From Deltaproteobacteria bacterium (lineage in GTDB: Bacteria > Myxococcota_A > UBA9160 > UBA4427), in NCBI GenBank assembly GCA_029261855.1, contig JAJDAN010000031.1:62001-126000 (forward strand): a stretch of DNA of 64,000 nucleotides, in the 5' to 3' direction. The notes under the pieces were generated by a model. That model did not search any database, was not told where the DNA came from, and saw nothing but the letters and a program-made list of their open reading frames with translations. Both the position numbers and the translations under genes were made by a program. Shown here in pieces: positions 63,920 through 64,000 of this stretch. The stretch's first letter is position 1, and each line of letters starts with the position of its first letter.

Positions 63920-64000
63920 TCAGGGAAGCGGGAGGCCGATCTCCAGCACCGGGGGATCGCACGAGAAGGATCGGCGGGAGCCCACGTCGATGTAGAGATT
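63920..64000 (-). CDS. C-terminal fragment of an unidentified minus-strand gene
   Basis: The minus strand is open from the right edge to TGA at 63920-63922, giving NLYIDVGSRRSFSCDPPVLE then IGLPLP. The short frame ends 4 bp after the phosphotransferase stop on the other strand, the usual tight convergent spacing here. Too little is visible to name it. Confidence 0.4.
   Translation of the reverse strand, partial: NLYIDVGSRRSFSCDPPVLEIGLPLP

Overview
The window is GC-rich, densely coding bacterial chromosome. About 56 protein genes are supported, and none of the gaps exceeds about 230 bp. I saw no rRNA, tRNA, CRISPR array, phage or transposase gene. Several traits point to a Gram-negative, menaquinone-respiring heterotroph of the deltaproteobacterial/Myxococcota-like kind: RecBCD, lipoprotein and periplasmic signal peptides, two PEP-CTERM-type proteins, a eukaryotic-type Ser/Thr kinase with TPRs, luciferase-like oxidoreductases, class I fumarase and a classical men pathway. 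This placement is inference; no phylogenetic marker such as rRNA is present.

Layout. 1-10.8 kb (minus): a partial membrane protein, then a translationally coupled recC-recB-recD-rsgA operon. 10.9-11.9 kb (plus): iron storage genes bfd and bfr behind a Fur-box-like palindrome, followed by a 168-bp element with 20-bp inverted ends. 12-22.2 kb: SDR, NHL/paraoxonase-like lipoprotein, GGCT-like protein, aminotransferase, a 1549-aa TPR/transmembrane/kinase protein, a nucleotide-sugar-epimerase-like SDR and a class I amidotransferase-type peptidase. 22.2-23.5 kb: a small protein and a PlsC acyltransferase. 23.5-33.4 kb (minus): a nine-gene operon, merR-menG-menF-menD-menH-menB-menA-menC-menE, covering chorismate to menaquinone except the DHNA-CoA thioesterase. 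33.5-38.8 kb (minus): sulfotransferase-like, amidotransferase, TrmH-type methyltransferase, class I fumarase and two tandem TetR regulators. 38.9-43.4 kb (plus): LLM oxidoreductase, Prc/Tsp protease, a small Cys-rich membrane protein, and a CGFS glutaredoxin fused to a cysteine-less IscA-like domain, followed by BolA. 43.4-49.5 kb: PEP-CTERM-like protein, MocR regulator divergent from a PLP decarboxylase, TetR and UbiB/ABC1-type kinase. 49.5-59.7 kb: two separate TIM-barrel isomerase plus Gfo/Idh/MocA pairs, with an acyl-CoA ligase, an EBP/EXPERA-like membrane protein, an exported beta-carbonic anhydrase, a transglutaminase-like protein, a voltage-gated-type K+ channel and an SsuD-like monooxygenase. 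59.7-64 kb: membrane-anchored amidohydrolase, PEP-CTERM protein, a small STAS/SpoIIAA-like protein and an APH-type phosphotransferase.

Two expression habits recur. Operon genes are joined by 4-bp GTGA/ATGA stop-start overlaps. Many transcript-leading genes have a TANNNT hexamer ending only 6-9 nt before the start codon and no Shine-Dalgarno, which suggests leaderless mRNAs. Genes inside operons, and some others such as bfr, bfd and the 38886 LLM gene, have clear ribosome binding sites.
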